Under the pieces are notes generated by a model. It made no database searches and was not told the origin of the DNA. It saw nothing but the letters and a program-made list of their open reading frames with translations. A stretch of 64,000 nucleotides of DNA. It comes from an uncultured Spirochaetaceae bacterium (lineage in GTDB: Bacteria > Spirochaetota > Spirochaetia > Sphaerochaetales > Sphaerochaetaceae). The DNA lies in assembly GCA_944389505.1 (NCBI GenBank), contig CALXMP010000001.1:62001-126000 (forward strand), given 5' to 3'. The position numbers and the translations under genes are program-made. Positions 18,401 to 26,676 of this stretch are shown here, in pieces (positions within the stretch are counted from its first letter, which is position 1; each line of letters opens with the position of its first letter).

Positions 18401-20188
18401 CTAGTGAATCTCAATTGCGCCGAACTTACATGTTTCTTTGCAGACGCCGCACTTTATACAGACATTGCCATTGATCTTATGAGGCTTCTTGACCTCTCCG
18501 GAAATAGCACCTACAGGGCACTTCCTTGCACAAGCCGTACATCCGATGCACTTTGAGGTATTGATCTCATAGCTGATCAGCTTCTTGCACTTTCCAGACG
18601 GGCACTTCTTGTCCTGGATATGGGCCTCATACTCATGCGGGAAATACCTGAGCGATGAAAGGACAGGATTAGGAGCTGTCTGGCCAAGGGCACAGAGAGA
18701 ACCGATCTGCATAGCCTTTGCAATCTGATGGATCTGCTCGATATCCTTCTCCTCGCCCTTGCCCTGGGTGATCTTCTCAAGGATGTTGCAGAGACTCTTT
18801 CCGCCGATACGGCATGGAGCACACTTTCCGCAGGACTCATCAACTGTGAAGTTGAGGTAGAACTTAGCTACGTCGACGATACAGTCATCCTCGTCCATTA
18901 CAATCATTCCACCGGAACCCATCATGGAACCGATTCTCTGGAGTCCGCCGAAATCGATAGGCGTATCGAGGTTCTCCTCTGTGATAACACCGCCGGAAGG
19001 ACCGCCGGTCTGCACAGCCTTGAACTTCTTGCCATGGGCGATTCCGCCGCCGATATCATATACGATCTCGCGGAGCGTTGTTCCCATAGGAACCTCTACA
19101 AGACCAGAGTTGCAGATCTTGCCTGTGAGGGCGAATACCTTTGTTCCATGGCTATCCTCGGTACCGATGGATGCGAACCACTCGCCGCCGTTATCGATGA
19201 TCTGAGGGATATTTGCCCATGTCTCAACATTGTTGATGACAGTCGGCTTGCCCCAGAGACCCTTGTTAGCCGGGAATGGCGGACGTGGCTGAGGCATACC
19301 CCTGTGTCCTTCGATGGACTGGAGAAGAGCAGTTTCCTCTCCGCAGACGAATGCGCCAGCGCCGAGTCTGATCTCGATATCATAATCAAAGCCTGAGCCA
19401 AGGATATCCTTGCCAAGAAGGCCATACTCCCTAGCCTGCTTCATAGCGACTTCAAGGCGGTGGATTGCGAGAGGATACTCCGCACGGATGTAGATATAGC
19501 CATGCTGGGCACCGATAGTGCGTCCACAGATCGTCATTGCCTCAAGGACGGAATGCGGATCGCCTTCGAGCGTTGAACGATCCATGTAAGCACCCGGATC
19601 GCCTTCATCAGCATTGCAGACAACGAACTTCTCGTCGCCCTCGGCAACCTTTGTGAAGTTCCACTTCATCCATGTCGGGAAACCTGCACCGCCGCGGCCT
19701 CTGAGACCTGCGACCTTGAGCTCATTGATGACATCATCCGGAGTCATCTCAAAGAGAACCTTCTCAAGAGCCTTGTATCCGCCAGCTGCGATATATTCAT
19801 CGATATTCTCAGGATCGATCGATCCGCAGTTGCGGAGTACGATTCTCTTCTGCTTCTGATAGAACTTGATGTCCTCGACTTCCTCGTAAGCCTTTCTTGG
19901 AGCCTTGTTGTAAAGAAGCCTTGTCACTTCGCGGCCCTTGACCACATGCTCGGCAATAAGCTCCTTGGCATCCTCAGGCTTGACCTGGACATAGAATGAA
20001 TCCTCAGGAAGGATCTTGACAATCGGGCCCTGCTCGCAGAATCCGAAGCATCCTGTCTTGATTACCTGGACCTGATCTGCGACGCCCTGATTCTGGGCCT
20101 CATCGATAAGAGCATGATAGATCTGATCGGAGCGTGAGGATTCGCATCCCGTGCCTCCGCAGACAAGAATATAGTTCTTGAATCCCAT
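18401..20188 (-). CDS. hydB: NADH-binding hydrogenase subunit (NuoF-like, HydB)
   Basis: The 595-residue protein has an N-terminal thioredoxin-like [2Fe-2S] domain (GGTGC, TGCFGFC), a NuoF core with the NAD/FMN loops GLRGRGGAGFPT and ADEGDPGAYMDR, the [4Fe-4S] site ESCGKCAPCR, and a C-terminal two-cluster ferredoxin (CIGCTACARKC, CIKCGVCKETC). This is the standard electron-input subunit of NAD-dependent, possibly bifurcating, [FeFe]-hydrogenases. The start at 20188 follows GAGGAG; it lies 4 nt after the ferredoxin-like gene and 10 nt before hydA. Confidence 0.95.
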   Translation of the reverse strand: MGFKNYILVCGGTGCESSRSDQIYHALIDEAQNQGVADQVQVIKTGCFGFCEQGPIVKILPEDSFYVQVKPEDAKELIAEHVVKGREVTRLLYNKAPRKAYEEVEDIKFYQKQKRIVLRNCGSIDPENIDEYIAAGGYKALEKVLFEMTPDDVINELKVAGLRGRGGAGFPTWMKWNFTKVAEGDEKFVVCNADEGDPGAYMDRSTLEGDPHSVLEAMTICGRTIGAQHGYIYIRAEYPLAIHRLEVAMKQAREYGLLGKDILGSGFDYDIEIRLGAGAFVCGEETALLQSIEGHRGMPQPRPPFPANKGLWGKPTVINNVETWANIPQIIDNGGEWFASIGTEDSHGTKVFALTGKICNSGLVEVPMGTTLREIVYDIGGGIAHGKKFKAVQTGGPSGGVITEENLDTPIDFGGLQRIGSMMGSGGMIVMDEDDCIVDVAKFYLNFTVDESCGKCAPCRIGGKSLCNILEKITQGKGEEKDIEQIHQIAKAMQIGSLCALGQTAPNPVLSSLRYFPHEYEAHIQDKKCPSGKCKKLISYEINTSKCIGCTACARKCPVGAISGEVKKPHKINGNVCIKCGVCKETCKFGAIEIH

Positions 20189-20192
20189 AGCA

Positions 20193-20564
20193 CTACTCCT
20201 CATGACCGATGACAAGATCGTCAACGGCTTTTCCACCTTCGAGATGCTCCGCTACGATGCGGACAGCATCATCCTTGCCGACATTGCCGTATACAGTCAG
20301 ACCCTCACCTGGCTTGAAAACCTCAACAACAGGCTCAGGACGGCCTTCTACAGCGCCAGTCTGTGTAATAATCACATTATCGAGTCCTCTCTTCTCGACT
20401 TCATCTGCGATAGTGTTGAGGACAAGCTTGGCACCCTTCTCGATTCCGGATGTGCCCATCGCGACAACTACATGGACAGTGCGTCCGTGGATATCGCGCT
20501 TCTTCAGATTCTTTTCCTCGCGCTCCCTTATAGCGTGAAGATCGGAAAGCGAAAGCTTAGCCAT
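20193..20564 (-). CDS. Ferredoxin-like hydrogenase operon protein lacking all cysteines
   Basis: The 123-residue protein aligns by eye with the thioredoxin-fold [2Fe-2S] proteins that occupy this position in hydrogenase operons: VVVAMGTSGIEKGAK corresponds to the usual GMGTCGIAAGA, and TQTGAVEGRPEP to TGCxGxC..EP. Every cluster ligand is replaced and the protein contains no cysteine, so it cannot bind a [2Fe-2S] cluster in the usual way. The frame is intact and well translated (AAGGAGAG upstream). It probably remains as a structural or docking subunit while HydB's own N-terminal domain carries the cluster. Confidence 0.85.
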   Translation of the reverse strand: MAKLSLSDLHAIREREEKNLKKRDIHGRTVHVVVAMGTSGIEKGAKLVLNTIADEVEKRGLDNVIITQTGAVEGRPEPVVEVFKPGEGLTVYGNVGKDDAVRIVAEHLEGGKAVDDLVIGHEE

Positions 20565-20582
20565 AAATCTCTCTCCTTACTT

Positions 20583-21056
20583 TTACCCTTGCCTCTCGAT
20601 ATAAGCCCTGAAGGCCCTTATCCCTGAAGCATCGGAGGGAAATGCATCTTCCCTTCTAAGATCATCCGTCGAGAATCTCTTTTCCACTCCGGATGACCGT
20701 ATGCTGACCCATACATCAGGATTTCTCAGGAAGACCGGAAGCAATGCATGGAACAGATCTCCGAAGCTTCCATCATCTTCAACTCTGAATCTGAGCTGGG
20801 TATATCCTTCTCCTCGTGTTAAGCTGCAGCGTCCGCGCGATGCCTCCCATATGATTGACAGACCGCGTCCGCGCCCTTTGCCCTTGGTTGTTGCTCCCTC
20901 AGGAAATGGATCACCTTCGATCACCCACTCCCCGTCATCAAGGATCTCTATCATCCAGATCCCTCCCTCATCTTCAGCCAAGGCCTTTATTATTCCGGCC
21001 CCTGCCTCAGTGCTGTTCTCTACAGCTTCCAGGACAAGATCTGCCACACTGTGCAT
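20583..21056 (-). CDS. Histidine-kinase-like ATPase domain protein of the hydrogenase operon
   Basis: The 157-residue protein has a GHKL ATP-binding fold: N-box VLEAVENSTEAG (about residues 8-19), G1 box LDDGEW and G2 glycine-rich GKGRGRGLSII. About residues 100-157 lie outside this core and were not recognised. No kinase dimerisation domain is present, so it resembles anti-sigma-type ATPases. Such a gene is common between nuoE and hydB in hydrogenase operons, where its role is not settled. Its ATG shares a base with the nuoE-like stop (TGATG), showing translational coupling. Confidence 0.8.
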   Translation of the reverse strand: MHSVADLVLEAVENSTEAGAGIIKALAEDEGGIWMIEILDDGEWVIEGDPFPEGATTKGKGRGRGLSIIWEASRGRCSLTRGEGYTQLRFRVEDDGSFGDLFHALLPVFLRNPDVWVSIRSSGVEKRFSTDDLRREDAFPSDASGIRAFRAYIERQG

Positions 21057-21520
21057 CAGGCGAATTTATCGAGTATGCCTGATATCTGGTTCTTGGCAAC
21101 CTTTCCGAAGACCTCTCCTGAGATTGTCATAACAGGAGCAAGACCGCAGCATCCGACGCAGCGTACTGCTTCAAGTGAGAACTTGCCGTCCTCGGTCAGT
21201 CCGCCAACACCGAGCCCGAGCTCTTTGCCAAGCTCTTCGATGATGATATCCCCGCCCTTGAGATAGCAGGCGGTGCCCAGGCATACCTGGATGTTGTACT
21301 TACCCGGTTTGTTGAGCTTGAAGAAGTGGTAGAAAGTAAGAACTCCCCAGATTGTAGCAAGGGGAATTCCGAGCTGTCTGGATACCTCATCAGCAGCTTC
21401 CCTCGACACATATCCGAACTCTTCCTGGACACGGTGAAGGATCATGATGAGATTGCCTGGCTTGTCTTTCCATTCTGCCAGATACGCATTCAGCTCATCC
21501 GAGAATATGTTCTGAGCCAT
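21056..21520 (-). CDS. NuoE-like [2Fe-2S] hydrogenase subunit (HydC)
   Basis: The 154-residue protein matches the NuoE/HydC family: helical N-terminus with GYVSREAADEVSRQLGIPL, then the ligands CLGTAC and CVGCCG of a thioredoxin-fold [2Fe-2S] cluster. It passes electrons between HydB and the rest of the complex. The start at 21520 is set by AGGAGGG 6 nt upstream; an upstream in-frame start at 21607 gives an AT-rich non-homologous tail. It is the first gene of the hydrogenase operon, facing rex. Confidence 0.93.
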   Translation of the reverse strand: MAQNIFSDELNAYLAEWKDKPGNLIMILHRVQEEFGYVSREAADEVSRQLGIPLATIWGVLTFYHFFKLNKPGKYNIQVCLGTACYLKGGDIIIEELGKELGLGVGGLTEDGKFSLEAVRCVGCCGLAPVMTISGEVFGKVAKNQISGILDKFA

Positions 21521-21687
21521 AAGCCCTCCTTTGTCATTCGCTAAGATTTTACTGAATTGGTTTATAGTTTGCAATAAAACAACGTATTTTTTCATAAAAG
21601 AACGCATAAAGCATTGAAGGCTTTCATATTTATAGCTACACTCTCTTAAATAATATTACTATAATCACATTTATTTGGAGATTAAAC

Positions 21688-22329
21688 ATGAACAGCGATA
21701 TGCTTATCAGGATAACAAGGTATTACAGGGCTCTTAATCGTCTTAGAGCCATTGGATTAGAGAAAGTATTCGCACACAACCTTTCCGATGCGGCAGGGGT
21801 ATCCGCAGCTGTTGTCAGGAAGGACTTCTCGATTCTCTCCATCCATGGCCAGAAAAGGGGCGGATATGAGATAACAGACCTCATAGAGAAGCTCAGCGCC
21901 ATACTCGGCAAAGGCGATCCGCAGAATGTAATAGTCGTCGGCTGCGGAAGGATAGGAAAAGCACTTATGCACTATTCAGGGTTCGAACCGGATGGCATCC
22001 GCGTTGTGGCGGGTTTCGATACAGATCCTGTCGTTTATTCCGATGTCTCCCATCCCGTCCCTGTCTATCCTCTGTCAAGGCTTGAGGAGGTAATCGAAGC
22101 ACTTGAGGTCAAAGTTGCCATAATAACGGTTCCTGAAGCATCTGCTGCGGACACCGCAGAAAAGCTCATCGATGCAGGAATAAAGGGGATACTCAATTTC
22201 TCACCAATAACGCTGAGGGCAAAACCCGCATCAGACGGAGAGACGCCTTGCGTTATACACAACATAAACATAGCGCTTGAGCTGGAGCAGATCTTCTATC
22301 AGCTGCAGTTCCCTGATGCAATCAGATAA
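21688..22329 (+). CDS. rex: Redox-sensing transcriptional repressor Rex
   Basis: The 213-residue protein has an N-terminal winged helix (YYRALNRLRA, SDAAGVSAAVVRKDFS) and a Rossmann domain with VVGCGRIGKAL, then AGFDTDP. Rex releases DNA when the NADH/NAD ratio rises and typically controls fermentation and hydrogenase genes, which fits the divergent hydrogenase operon. GGAG lies 8 nt before the ATG and TATAAT at 21660-21665 is a likely -10. A clear Rex operator was not found by eye in the 167-bp gap. It ends exactly where the converging ogg gene ends. Confidence 0.93.
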   Translation: MNSDMLIRITRYYRALNRLRAIGLEKVFAHNLSDAAGVSAAVVRKDFSILSIHGQKRGGYEITDLIEKLSAILGKGDPQNVIVVGCGRIGKALMHYSGFEPDGIRVVAGFDTDPVVYSDVSHPVPVYPLSRLEEVIEALEVKVAIITVPEASAADTAEKLIDAGIKGILNFSPITLRAKPASDGETPCVIHNINIALELEQIFYQLQFPDAIR

Positions 22330-23073
22330 TCATCCCTTCTGACGTATCCATGAGAAGAGGTACTGCTGCGACAGTGCCTCATATGGATGGAAGTACGAAG
22401 GATCCTTATCAGGGTAATACTCCTTCATGACCTTCTTCATCCACACATCAAGGGGAAAACCCTCCCTTCTCTGATACGAAAATATGAGTATGCATGAAGC
22501 GACCTTCGGCCCTATCCCCTTTATTGTCTGGAGCGCATCCATTGCATCATCGAACGAGAGTGAATCAATAGTATCGAGAAGGGCTGCCTTCCTGACAGCG
22601 TCGATTATGAAAGGAGCACGGAATCCGACTCCAAGAGCGCGGAGGGAATCCTCATCGGCAGATGCGAGCTCAGATGGTGACGGGAATGAGTATTTCCCTG
22701 GCTCAACCTCATGCCCATAACGTTCAGAAAGCCTATGGTACAGTCCTGTGATACGCTTTATATTGTTGTTCTGGGAGAGTATGAAGGAGATTGTGGTGAG
22801 GAAGTGGTCCTGATGCAGAAGCCTTATAAGCCCGGATGACTCCACTGCTTCTCTGAGTATGCTGTCTTTTGCAGCAATCTCCTCCCTAGCCTTCTGATAA
22901 TCGTATCCAAGATCGAAATAGTCATACAGGAATGGGTCGGAAGCCGCATCCTCGAGCGTTCTTATCCTCACAACCCTTTCGTCGAGAACGGCCCAGAAAC
23001 TGCCATCCTCATCCTCTGTCCAGCTGAACGACTGCCCTCCGAGAAGGGTCTCCCTGAGATTCTCTTCAATCAT
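22330..23073 (-). CDS. ogg: 8-oxoguanine DNA glycosylase/AP lyase (OGG1-like)
   Basis: The 247-residue protein has an N-terminal domain starting with LLGGQSFSW, a helical core with SQNNNIKRITGLY, the helix-hairpin-helix IKGIGPKVASCI and PLDVWMKKVM with the catalytic aspartate, as in HhH-GPD glycosylases of the OGG1 type. It should remove oxidised guanine and nick the DNA. The start at 23073 fits the family N-terminus; an in-frame TTG at 23124 has no Shine-Dalgarno. An extended -10 (TGC AATAAT) ends 7 nt before the ATG, so the mRNA may be leaderless. Confidence 0.85.
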   Translation of the reverse strand: MIEENLRETLLGGQSFSWTEDEDGSFWAVLDERVVRIRTLEDAASDPFLYDYFDLGYDYQKAREEIAAKDSILREAVESSGLIRLLHQDHFLTTISFILSQNNNIKRITGLYHRLSERYGHEVEPGKYSFPSPSELASADEDSLRALGVGFRAPFIIDAVRKAALLDTIDSLSFDDAMDALQTIKGIGPKVASCILIFSYQRREGFPLDVWMKKVMKEYYPDKDPSYFHPYEALSQQYLFSWIRQKG

Positions 23074-23080
23074 AGGGATG

Positions 23081-23089
23081 ATTATTGCA
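23081..23089 (-). promoter_or_regulatory. Extended -10 promoter of ogg
   Basis: Minus strand reads TGC AATAAT, then 7 nt (CATCCCT), then ATG. This is a 5/6 hexamer with the TGn extension; the spacing is one base longer than in the main leaderless set. Confidence 0.4.
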
Positions 23090-23124
23090 ATAGATCGGGA
23101 GGATAGCAATATATTGATCGGCAA

Positions 23125-24084
23125 TCAGAAAGAGGAGAACTTCGCGGAGACCGCGAAATGATCGGAATATCCCATCCCGGTCGATACATCGTATGCCAAT
23201 GGACGGCCAAGGATATCCTTCGCCTCGAATGGCATGACAACGGAGGAACTGCTATATTCCAGTCCTCTGCCATCAAGCGCTCTCCAGTCGACGATGATGT
23301 TATCGAAAAAGTACCATGTCCCCTGATATGAATATGTCCCTGCAGCCGCTGTCTCCTCACTATCCAGAAATGGTGAATAGAAGACTGTATCGGAGGCAAG
23401 TCCAGGATCCCCTGTGATTCTCAAAGGGACACTCTCTATTCCCGAGGAAGGATACTCAGCCATTCCCTTCTCCGGATAACGCGGATCGGCATTGAAATCC
23501 CCGGCCGCAATCACGATATCCTCATCAGCGTCAGCCATCAATGCCATGAGATGCCCGAACTGCTGGTATCTTATATCCTCGCTGCTGCCCTCAAGCCTGC
23601 TTCTTGCATGTATTCCGAAGACGCGTATCGTCCCAGATGCCGTATTGAAGGTCAGATCAAGCATGGCACGCTCTCCCCCTGCGCTGTGGATGGCACTTGA
23701 CTCCGGGGCGATACGTGATATGAATCCCACGGACAAGGGAACGGTACCGTCAGAAGCAAGTCCGTAGAACTGATACCCCTTCTTCCTCAGCCCTGCTTCA
23801 AGCAGATCATTGAGCACCACGGCGCTCTCCACCTCAGAAAGGATAATGACATCGGAATCCATATTCCTTGCTATGAAGACTGCGGTATCCTTTACCCTAT
23901 CGAGATAGCGTTCCTGCGTATAGCCGTCGCTTTTCCGGAATCCATCATACTCCCATCCGTCATCTGTTCCATCGAAGAAGAGATACATGTTGTATGCACT
24001 TATAGTGAATAGATGCAGGTCCGCATCAGGACCGCAGGAGAGGATAAGGGGAAGACAGAACAGATAGACGAATAGGAGCTTCAT
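23125..24084 (-). CDS. Endonuclease/exonuclease/phosphatase-family lipoprotein
   Basis: The 319-residue protein has a lipoprotein signal (LILSC, Cys 17) and an EEP fold: LSEVES (metal-binding Glu), FGIHARSR, AAGDFNADPRYPEKG and the C-terminal GYSDHFAVSA catalytic histidine. Members cleave phosphodiester or phosphomonoester bonds; a surface or periplasmic nuclease or phosphatase is likely. The start at 24084 is chosen because the signal peptide begins there; longer forms would bury it. A clear Shine-Dalgarno is absent. It ends just before ogg. Confidence 0.85.
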   Translation of the reverse strand: MKLLFVYLFCLPLILSCGPDADLHLFTISAYNMYLFFDGTDDGWEYDGFRKSDGYTQERYLDRVKDTAVFIARNMDSDVIILSEVESAVVLNDLLEAGLRKKGYQFYGLASDGTVPLSVGFISRIAPESSAIHSAGGERAMLDLTFNTASGTIRVFGIHARSRLEGSSEDIRYQQFGHLMALMADADEDIVIAAGDFNADPRYPEKGMAEYPSSGIESVPLRITGDPGLASDTVFYSPFLDSEETAAAGTYSYQGTWYFFDNIIVDWRALDGRGLEYSSSSVVMPFEAKDILGRPLAYDVSTGMGYSDHFAVSAKFSSF

Positions 24085-24190
24085 GGAATAATAACGTCCT
24101 GAATGCCGTCCTCTGCCAACTTCTGCGCAAAGATTCCCAGATTTTTCCAAGTAAAGCTGTCAGGAAGGCCGGTCTAGGGCGTATATATTA

Positions 24191-24217
24191 CAGGAGCAGC
24201 CATGATGCATGCTCCTG
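24191..24217. repeat. Inverted repeat before the Rpn-type nuclease gene
   Basis: CAGGAGCA (24191-24198), 11-nt spacer, TGCTCCTG (24210-24217), a perfect 8-bp stem ending just before the Shine-Dalgarno AAGGAGG (24218-24224). It may be an mRNA hairpin in the leader or the boundary of an inserted module. Confidence 0.55.
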
Positions 24218-24227
24218 AAGGAGGCCT

Positions 24228-25079
24228 ATGGAGCTTATCAGCAGGAAGGAGAAGATGGAGATAATCAGGGATATCACGCTCGAGGATGATATCTTCTTCT
24301 CGAAATGCCTTGACGGGAGCAATGAGTGCGCATCCCTCATGCTCCGCATAATACTCGGGCGCGATGACCTCGAGGTCACGAGGACTGAGACCCAGAAATG
24401 GATGCAGAGCGTCCTCAGCCATTCTGTCAGGCTCGACGTGTACGCGACCGACAGGGACGGGAACCTCTACGACATAGAGATCCAGAAGGAGGATGACGGG
24501 GCGCCTGCAAGGAGGGCAAGATACTACAGCTCCATGATCGATGCCTCAGCACTCGGCAAAGGAGCGGGATACGGCAGCCTCCCGGAGACCTATGTGATCT
24601 TCCTGACAAGGGGCGATGCCCTCGGGCATGGCAGGGCCCTGTGCAGGATAGACCGCTATCTGGATGGAGGATGGGAGCCCTTCGGGGATGGGGCGCATAT
24701 GGTGTACGCAAGCTCGATGCTTGCTGACGAGGGGACGGAGCTCGGGCACCTCATGCATGACCTGAGGTGTGCCAATCCCGGGGAGATGCACTATAATGAG
24801 CTAAGGGAAAGAGTGGCTTATTTCAAGGATGACACGGAGGGAGCAGAGGAGATGTCGAGCGTATTCGAGGAAATACTTCAGAGGAAGATCCAGCAGACAA
24901 GGGAAGAGAGCCTTCTGAAAGGCGAGGCCGATGGACTTAAGAAAGGACGGACAGAGGGACGCCAGGAAGTTGCCAGGAGCATGGTAGCTGATGGTTCCAT
25001 ACCGCTTTCCAAGATCGCAGAATTCTCCGGGCTTACGCTTGAAGAGGTAGAAAGCATCAGGGAGAGCATGCAGGCATAA
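24228..25079 (+). CDS. Rpn-family/PD-(D/E)XK nuclease (transposase-like)
   Basis: The 283-residue protein has the Rpn/PDDEXK_2 core: RLDVYATDRDGNLYDIEIQK supplies the D...ExQ active site (about residues 74-93), followed by RRARYYSSM. The tail is a charged helical segment with KGEADGLKKGRTEGRQEV, typical of the family, and a short HTH-like end. Characterised relatives make DNA breaks and promote recombination. The gene is clearly more GC-rich than its neighbours, is on the opposite strand and is bracketed by inverted repeats, which suggests recent acquisition. ATG 24255 is an alternative start. Confidence 0.85.
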   Translation: MELISRKEKMEIIRDITLEDDIFFSKCLDGSNECASLMLRIILGRDDLEVTRTETQKWMQSVLSHSVRLDVYATDRDGNLYDIEIQKEDDGAPARRARYYSSMIDASALGKGAGYGSLPETYVIFLTRGDALGHGRALCRIDRYLDGGWEPFGDGAHMVYASSMLADEGTELGHLMHDLRCANPGEMHYNELRERVAYFKDDTEGAEEMSSVFEEILQRKIQQTREESLLKGEADGLKKGRTEGRQEVARSMVADGSIPLSKIAEFSGLTLEEVESIRESMQA

Positions 25080-25083
25080 ATAA

Positions 25084-25112
25084 TGGGGCTAAGGTCCGGA
25101 CCTATTGCCCCA
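25084..25112 (+). terminator. Terminator-like hairpin after the Rpn gene
   Basis: TGGGGC and AGGTCC pair with GGACCT and GCCCCA across a small internal loop, followed by GTTTAACT. The T-run is short. Confidence 0.6.
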
Positions 25113-25133
25113 GTTTAACTACAGCAGGAGTCA

Positions 25134-25703
25134 TCAGAGCTCAGATCTGCTAAGCACTATCCTTGAAAGAATTCCATAGGCCTTTGCCTCTTCGGCAGAC
25201 ATCCAGTAATCGCGCTCAGTATTGGCCTCGACCTCATCCCTTGTCTTCCCTACTGCATCAGCAATCACCTGATCAAGCTTATGCCGAAGCTGCTCAATCT
25301 TCTCAGCATAAATTGCAACATCGATAGCTACACCTTTGAGCTGGGAAAGCGGCTGATGAATGAGGAATGTCGAATCAGGGAAAGCCACTCTCCTCTCAAC
25401 GGGAACCGAGAGATAGATAAGGGCAGCTGCAGATGCAACAAGTCCCATCGCTATGACAGTCACAGGTGAATTGACGAACCTGATCATATCGTAGATCGCA
25501 AAACCGGAATCAACATCACCGCCTGGGCTGTTGATATAAACATATATCGGATCGGATGACTCGCTGTCGAGGACAAGCATCTGGCGGGCGAACTCATCAG
25601 CCCTGTCTCTGTTTATCTCCCCGGAGATCATCACAGTACGTGTCTTCAGCAGTCTGTCATTGAGACTTGGATCCGGCTTGTATTCATTCTTATCGTTTTC
25701 CAT
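25134..25703 (-). CDS. clpP: ATP-dependent Clp protease proteolytic subunit
   Basis: The 189-residue protein has the ClpP catalytic triad: Ser 91 in GLVASAAAL, His 116 in FLIHQPL and Asp 165 in TERDYWMSAEEA. It forms the barrel that degrades unfolded proteins with ClpX or ClpA/C. No Clp ATPase gene is adjacent, so this may be one of two ClpP copies, as in many spirochaetes. No Shine-Dalgarno is seen; TATATT ends 7 nt before the ATG. It lies 44 nt downstream of recX. Confidence 0.93.
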   Translation of the reverse strand: MENDKNEYKPDPSLNDRLLKTRTVMISGEINRDRADEFARQMLVLDSESSDPIYVYINSPGGDVDSGFAIYDMIRFVNSPVTVIAMGLVASAAALIYLSVPVERRVAFPDSTFLIHQPLSQLKGVAIDVAIYAEKIEQLRHKLDQVIADAVGKTRDEVEANTERDYWMSAEEAKAYGILSRIVLSRSEL

Positions 25704-25710
25704 AGCTAGG

Positions 25711-25716
25711 AATATA
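25711..25716 (-). promoter_or_regulatory. Possible -10 of clpP, near-leaderless
   Basis: TATATT (5/6) is followed by 7 nt (CCTAGCT) and the ATG. No good -35 was found. Confidence 0.35.
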
Positions 25717-25747
25717 CCCTAAAGAGAGACAAAAGGAAAGGAAGCCG

Positions 25748-26170
25748 TCATTCTTCCTGCATCGCTGCTCTTATCTCGCTATCCCGGAAACCCTTTCTAA
25801 GAAGCATGGCTCTTGCTCCATCATGCCCTTTCTTCGCAACAAGCCCATCTGCATAGCTCCGGAGAAACGGCAGGTACTCCTCATCGTCCCAGAACTCGGA
25901 GAGAACAGTTTCCACGATATCTGATGCGACACCTTTCTCCCGGAGCCTCATTCTGAGAATGGGCCTGCCTTCCGGGTTCCGCCTCATCCGCGAACGCACA
26001 TAAGCATATGCAAAGCGCCTGTCAGAGAGGCTGTTCTCGGAAATAAGCTTGCTAATAGTCTCAGCAATCTCAGTATCATCATAGCCCTTTGCCGTGAGCT
26101 TGCACTCTATCTCCTTTGCTGAATGCTCCCTCATTGCAAGAAGCTTCAATGCCCTGTCATATGCTGTCAT
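25748..26170 (-). CDS. recX: Regulatory protein RecX
   Basis: The 140-residue protein shows the three-helix RecX repeats: MREHSAKEIECKLTAKGYDD, LSDRRFAYAYVRSR followed by GRPILRMRLREKG, and a third copy ending GARAMLLRKGFRDSEI. RecX binds RecA filaments and limits their activity. recA is not in the window. The ATG has no usable Shine-Dalgarno and an extended -10 (TGC TAGAAT) ends 6 nt before it, just beyond the rpsI terminator, so it is a separate leaderless transcript reading toward clpP. Confidence 0.88.
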   Translation of the reverse strand: MTAYDRALKLLAMREHSAKEIECKLTAKGYDDTEIAETISKLISENSLSDRRFAYAYVRSRMRRNPEGRPILRMRLREKGVASDIVETVLSEFWDDEEYLPFLRSYADGLVAKKGHDGARAMLLRKGFRDSEIRAAMQEE

Positions 26171-26176
26171 ACTCCG

Positions 26177-26185
26177 ATTCTAGCA
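26177..26185 (-). promoter_or_regulatory. Extended -10 promoter of recX, start codon at +1
   Basis: Minus strand reads TGC TAGAAT, then CGGAGT, then ATG (5/6 hexamer with TGn extension). The -35 region would overlap the T-run of the rpsI terminator. Confidence 0.55.
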
Positions 26186-26201
26186 GATGCCCGGGGCAAA
26201 T

Positions 26202-26228
26202 AAAAAGGACTGCCATTCCGACAGTCCC
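26202..26228 (-). terminator. Rho-independent terminator of the rplM-rpsI operon
   Basis: On the minus strand GGACTG pairs with CAGTCC across a 9-nt loop (26207-26227) and is followed by TTTTT (26202-26206). Confidence 0.85.
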
Positions 26229-26248
26229 ATACCGCAATGAGAAGCTCC

Positions 26249-26665
26249 TTATCTCTTGGAGAACTGGAAGCGCCTTCTTGCGCCCTTCTGGCCATACTTC
26301 TTTCTCTCGACCATTCTTGGGTCTCTTGTCATGAAGCCAGCCTCATGAAGAGCATGGCGATAGTTCTCATCATAGTTGACGAGAGCTCTTGCAAGACCAT
26401 GTCTGCATGCCTCTGCCTGTGAGCAGATTCCACCGCCAGCGACTGTGATGACAAGATCGTACTTGCCCTGAGTCTCTGTGACTTCAAATGGCTGTACAAC
26501 CTTTGCTGCATTGATAGCATCGACGAAATAGACTGCGATGTCCTTTCCGTTGATTGTCACCTTGCCGTTTCCATCGCGGAGATAGACTCTTGCGACGGAA
26601 GTCTTACGGCGACCTACGCCGTGGCCAAGATTGATATTCTTATTTCCTTCATTCTTCGTAGCCAT
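26249..26665 (-). CDS. rpsI: 30S ribosomal protein S9
   Basis: The 138-residue protein has GRRKTSVARVYLRDGNG near the N-terminus and the classic basic C-terminus ending in FSKR, whose tail reaches the ribosomal P site. The start follows GGAGAGG. It lies 11 nt after rplM, the usual L13-S9 pair, and is followed by a strong terminator. Confidence 0.97.
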   Translation of the reverse strand: MATKNEGNKNINLGHGVGRRKTSVARVYLRDGNGKVTINGKDIAVYFVDAINAAKVVQPFEVTETQGKYDLVITVAGGGICSQAEACRHGLARALVNYDENYRHALHEAGFMTRDPRMVERKKYGQKGARRRFQFSKR

Positions 26666-26676
26666 ATCGCCTCTCC

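Noticed and set aside
18728-19396. Open frame of 222 codons antisense to hydB
   Set aside because: It lies fully inside a strongly conserved hydB domain on the other strand, with no start signals.
21600-21640. Possible Rex operator (TGAA..TTCA near 21615-21626)
   Set aside because: Only about 9 of 14 positions match the usual TTGTGAAN4TTCACAA pattern and the arms are unequal, so no Rex site is claimed.
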